DNA of 6,133 nucleotides from an uncultured Flavonifractor sp. (GTDB lineage: Bacteria > Bacillota > Clostridia > Oscillospirales > Oscillospiraceae), in NCBI GenBank assembly GCA_910585415.1, contig CAJUDT010000117.1, forward strand, positions 1-6,133. The letters run 5' to 3'. Shown one piece after another: positions 4,416 to 6,133 of the stretch. The position numbers and the translations under genes were made by a program. The notes under the pieces were generated by a model. The model did not search any database. It was given only the letters and a program-made list of their open reading frames with translations, and had not been told where the DNA came from. The stretch's first letter is position 1. Each line of letters begins with the position of its first letter.

Positions 4416-4443
4416 ATTATAATCACCCAGGAGGAAATGTCAA
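4416..4443 (-). promoter_or_regulatory. Consensus sigma-A promoter of the 139-aa protein gene
   Basis: On the - strand, TTGACA (4443-4438), 16-base spacer, TATAAT (4421-4416): both boxes are perfect. The leader of about 48 nt carries a GC-rich stretch (GGGGTCCCCCGGCCCC) that may fold. Confidence 0.85.
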
Positions 4444-4485
4444 ACGGGACCATAGAGCAAGCGATGAAATAACACCCTGGAAATC

Positions 4486-4514
4486 TTGACAATATGGGCA
4501 AAATATGATATATT
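4486..4514 (+). promoter_or_regulatory. Promoter of a short + strand transcript
   Basis: TTGACA (4486-4491), 17-base spacer, TATATT (4509-4514); start expected near 4521. It stands back to back with the promoter at 4416-4443, 42 bases between the two -35 boxes. Confidence 0.7.
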
Positions 4515-4564
4515 GAGCTATCATAAAAGCTTATTTTGATGGTAAATTCAAACAATTAAAGGAA

Positions 4565-4663
4565 ATGCTAGGTACGGCAGGCAATTTGTGTGCCATTCCA
4601 GCGGCCGACTGGGCCGGATGTATTCCTCCCTTCAAGTTTGAAGAGGACGAATTAAAATCATAA
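4565..4663 (+). CDS. Possible 32-aa micro-protein in the orphan transcript
   Basis: ATG 4565 to TAA 4661-4663 encodes MLGTAGNLCAIPAADWAGCI followed by a charged tail ending FEEDELKS: two cysteines, one tryptophan, no membrane segment. AAAGGA (4558-4563) is only 1 base from the ATG, too close for good initiation. The frame is open back to 4517 (AIIKAYFDGKFKQLKE precedes the ATG) without another standard start. It reads like the C-terminus of a globular protein, so it may be the remnant of a decayed gene rather than a micro-protein. Confidence 0.3.
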   Translation: MLGTAGNLCAIPAADWAGCIPPFKFEEDELKS

Positions 4664-4669
4664 GTGGAG

Positions 4670-4720
4670 GCGCATGAATGTCCAATGAAGGTTGGGGTGT
4701 TCATGCGCGGTTTGTTTTTA
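4670..4720 (+). terminator. Terminator of the orphan transcript
   Basis: GCGCATGAA (4670-4678) pairs perfectly with TTCATGCGC (4700-4708). The 21-base loop can fold further (CCAA 4682-4685 with TTGG 4692-4695). The T-rich TTTGTTTTT follows at 4711-4719. Confidence 0.75.
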
Positions 4721-4783
4721 AGAGTATATTCTAAAATGCTGCTTGAACAGGGGAAAAATACATAGGAATACTGAGAATGCGAA

Positions 4784-4792
4784 TGTTATAAA
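4784..4792 (+). promoter_or_regulatory. Possible extended -10 promoter for the 67-aa membrane protein
   Basis: TG-T-TATAAA (4784-4792) is an extended -10 with 5/6 match to TATAAT. There is no good -35 at the right distance. The leader would be about 29 nt with SD AAGGAG at 4817-4822. Confidence 0.4.
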
Positions 4793-4827
4793 ATGATACG
4801 TAGGGTTGGGCAATTTAAGGAGATGTT

Positions 4828-5031
4828 ATGAAAAACGGAAGAATTTTGAGAATTGTTTGCACTGTTGCCATAGCGGTTTTGGTGGCCGCTGTAATGACAG
4901 TGCTCAGTGGTTTTCCTCCGTTTTCGATTGTTTACGAATGGTTAGAGAGTAACAATATGAAGGTTATTTGGTATGGATTGACGGCGGGAATTGTGGCGCT
5001 GTGCCTGCTGCTGTATCGGGCAAGGCGGTAG
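4828..5031 (+). CDS. 67-aa two-helix membrane protein, function unknown
   Basis: 67 aa with two hydrophobic helices, about residues 7-28 (ILRIVCTVAIAVLVAAVMTV) and 45-63 (KVIWYGLTAGIVALCLLLY). They are joined by a short loop with FPPFS and YEWLESNN; the ends MKNGR and RARR are basic. By the positive-inside rule both ends should be cytoplasmic. AAGGAG (4817-4822) lies 5 bases before ATG 4828. It is preceded by the terminator of the orphan transcript and a possible extended -10, and followed by a large hairpin before murI. Length and two-helix form also fit small toxin-like or stress membrane proteins, but nothing specific supports that. I do not recognise the family. Confidence 0.7.
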   Translation: MKNGRILRIVCTVAIAVLVAAVMTVLSGFPPFSIVYEWLESNNMKVIWYGLTAGIVALCLLLYRARR

Positions 5032-5058
5032 AATTGACAGAAACCGATAGCATTAGTT

Positions 5059-5097
5059 ATAGGGGCGGGAGTTGTCAGATACGACTCCCGCCCCTAT
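5059..5097. other. Large GC-rich hairpin between the membrane-protein gene and murI
   Basis: ATAGGGGCGGGAGTTG (5059-5074) pairs with CGACTCCCGCCCCTAT (5082-5097): 16 bp with one G-U, 7-base loop. There is no T run on either strand, so it is not a classical intrinsic terminator. It could be a U-poor terminator, an mRNA processing or stability element, or a small repeat insertion. Confidence 0.6.
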
Positions 5098-5192
5098 CAA
5101 AAATGATGGTTACCATTTGTGCCATATGGGAGCGGGCCCCTTGGCGGGCGTTCACATGGGATGGCGTAACCGAAGAAATGAGAGGGATTGGT

Positions 5193-6008
5193 TTGGATAC
5201 GAGGCCAATAGGGGTATTTGACTCCGGTTTGGGGGGGCTGACCGCGGTGCGGGAGCTGTGCCGCCTGCTGCCGGGGGAAGAAATTGTATATTTTGGGGAC
5301 ACCGGGCGGGTGCCCTACGGAAGCCGTTCACGGGAGACGATTGTCAAGTATGCCCGGCAGGACGTGGCGTTTCTGCGGCAGTTTGACCTGAAAGCGGTGG
5401 TTATTGCCTGCGGCACGGTGTCCACCACGGCGCTGGAGGTGCTCACGGAGGAAAATGCTTTACCGATTCTGGGGGTGGTGGCCCCGGCGGCGCGGGCGGC
5501 GGCCCGGCGGACCCGCAGCGGGCGGATTGGCCTGATTGGAACGCAGGCGTCGATTCGCAGCGGGGCCTATGAGAAGTGGATTCACCAGGAGCGGCCGGAG
5601 GCGCAGGTGTTTGCCCAGGCGTGTCCGCTGTTTGTGCCGCTGGTGGAGAATGGGCGTACCCGGCCGGGGGATGTGGTCATTGAGACGGTGGCGGCGGAAT
5701 ATTTAGCGCCCTTGCAGGCGGCGGAGGTGGATACACTGGTATTGGGGTGTACCCATTATCCGCTTTTGGAAGCGGTGATTCGGAGCATTATGGGTCCGGG
5801 GGTGGATTTGATTAACGCGGGGACAGAGGGGGCCCGTGCCGTGGCGGAGCTCCTGCGGGAGCGCGGGGCTTTGGCTCCCCAGGACGCCCAGGGGGGGTGC
5901 CGCTATTTCGTCAGCGACCATGTGGAGGATTTCGCGCGGCTGGCGTCCCTATTCCTTGGGTGGGATGTCACTGGTGCCGTGGGGCAGGTGGATATTGATT
6001 TGTACTAG
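5193..6008 (+). CDS. murI: Glutamate racemase
   Basis: Converts L-glutamate to D-glutamate in the cytoplasm, without cofactor, for MurD in peptidoglycan synthesis. 271 aa, the usual family length. Motifs: GVFDSGLGGL (7-16; acid/base partners D10, S11), YFGDTGRVPYG (33-43; D36), first catalytic cysteine C73 in IACGTVS, and the second C186 in LGCTHYPLL with T187 and H188. The residue after C73 is Gly (G74), where the family usually has Asn (ACNT). TTG 5193 is chosen because AGAGG (5181-5185) lies 7 bases upstream and the protein then begins MDTRPIGVFDS as in homologues; ATG 5178 (276 aa) is the alternative but has only a weak SD. No clear promoter was found; it may be read from the 67-aa gene 161 bases upstream, through the hairpin. 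No terminator is recognised in the 125 bases after it. Confidence 0.95.
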   Translation: MDTRPIGVFDSGLGGLTAVRELCRLLPGEEIVYFGDTGRVPYGSRSRETIVKYARQDVAFLRQFDLKAVVIACGTVSTTALEVLTEENALPILGVVAPAARAAARRTRSGRIGLIGTQASIRSGAYEKWIHQERPEAQVFAQACPLFVPLVENGRTRPGDVVIETVAAEYLAPLQAAEVDTLVLGCTHYPLLEAVIRSIMGPGVDLINAGTEGARAVAELLRERGALAPQDAQGGCRYFVSDHVEDFARLASLFLGWDVTGAVGQVDIDLY

Positions 6009-6039
6009 GGTGGGGGCTTGCAGCGGCTTTCGGTGGTTG

Positions 6040-6133
6040 CTTTGACTTTCCCTTTTGCCTCTTCCTCGTTACTCCCTACGTTTCGTTTCCTGGTCCCGCC
6101 TCCGGCGGCCTACTTTCCAGCGAAGGAAAGTAG
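6040..6133. repeat. Palindrome-rich stretch, probable interspersed repeat (cut by window end)
   Basis: CTACTTTCC (6110-6118) and GGAAAGTAG (6125-6133) are perfect 9-bp arms around AGCGAA. Just before them CCGCC (6096-6100) and GGCGG (6104-6108) form another hairpin. The word ACTTTCC recurs at 6044-6050. Non-coding, pyrimidine-rich, following murI. The style is that of short intergenic repeats common in Oscillospiraceae; the repeat status cannot be shown from one copy. Confidence 0.4.

Larger units (their letters stand above)
4521..4720 (+). ncRNA. Orphan short transcription unit: candidate small RNA or micro-protein mRNA
   Basis: A strong promoter and a terminator enclose about 190 nt with no gene of normal size. 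Inside are several short hairpins (CGGCC/GGCCG around 4601-4616; TCCTC-CTTCA/TGAAG-AGGA around 4625-4645) and one open frame, 4517-4663, described separately. The AT-rich 5' part differs from the GC-rich neighbours. I recognise no known RNA family. Whether the product is RNA or peptide cannot be decided from sequence alone. Confidence 0.45.

Noticed and set aside
4521..4660. Known structured RNAs (SRP RNA, 6S, tmRNA, riboswitch)
   Set aside because: No diagnostic core motifs of these families could be found; left as an unnamed candidate.
4968..5192. N-terminal extension of MurI up to 4968
   Set aside because: It overlaps the preceding gene and the big hairpin and has no family similarity; MurI normally starts about 6 residues before GVFDSG.

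Overview
The window looks like chromosomal DNA of a GC-rich, spore-forming Clostridia, most likely an Oscillospiraceae-type (Flavonifractor-like) gut Firmicute. The reasons are strong AGGAGG ribosome binding sites, TTGACA/TATAAT promoters, a Spo0A-type output domain, a clostridial-type phage holin, a stalk-domain (copper amine oxidase N-terminal-like) secreted protein, and genome-encoded CCA ends on tRNAs. The taxonomic guess is inference from style, not from a marker comparison.

Left part (1-1290), prophage-like: the last codons of an unidentified protein with an SLH-like tail overlap the start of a holin on the + strand. Facing them on the - strand are a small ribbon-helix-helix (Arc-like) protein and a stand-alone Spo0A C-terminal DNA-binding domain with no receiver domain. 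The short intergenic stretches hold a strong terminator and two clear inverted repeats that could be operators.

Middle (1290-2600): a 268-base gene-free stretch ends in tandem terminators for a tRNA-Thr(TGT)/tRNA-Tyr(GTA) unit read leftwards from a TTGACA promoter. Running the other way is a tight three-gene cassette: a 58-aa double-CxxC zinc ribbon with no ATG/GTG/TTG start, a 77-aa helical protein and a 105-aa sigma-70 region 4-like DNA-binding protein. The reading frames overlap by 4 and 20 bases and end at a perfect 15-bp bidirectional terminator.

Right part (2600-6133), host-like: a secreted protein with two stalk domains is cut by an in-frame TAA, although its promoter and ribosome binding site look intact. 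Next comes a conserved-looking acidic 139-aa protein of unknown function with a consensus promoter. Back to back with that promoter is a short autonomous + strand transcription unit (promoter, about 190 nt, terminator) that encodes either a small RNA or a tiny protein. Then come a 67-aa two-helix membrane protein, a large hairpin and glutamate racemase MurI (peptidoglycan D-glutamate supply). The window ends in a palindrome-rich stretch that looks like an interspersed intergenic repeat.

The parts do not form one pathway. The most unusual items are the receiver-less Spo0A domain beside phage lysis genes, the zinc-ribbon/coil/sigma-4 cassette, the orphan short transcript near 4486-4720, and the nonsense-interrupted stalk-domain gene.
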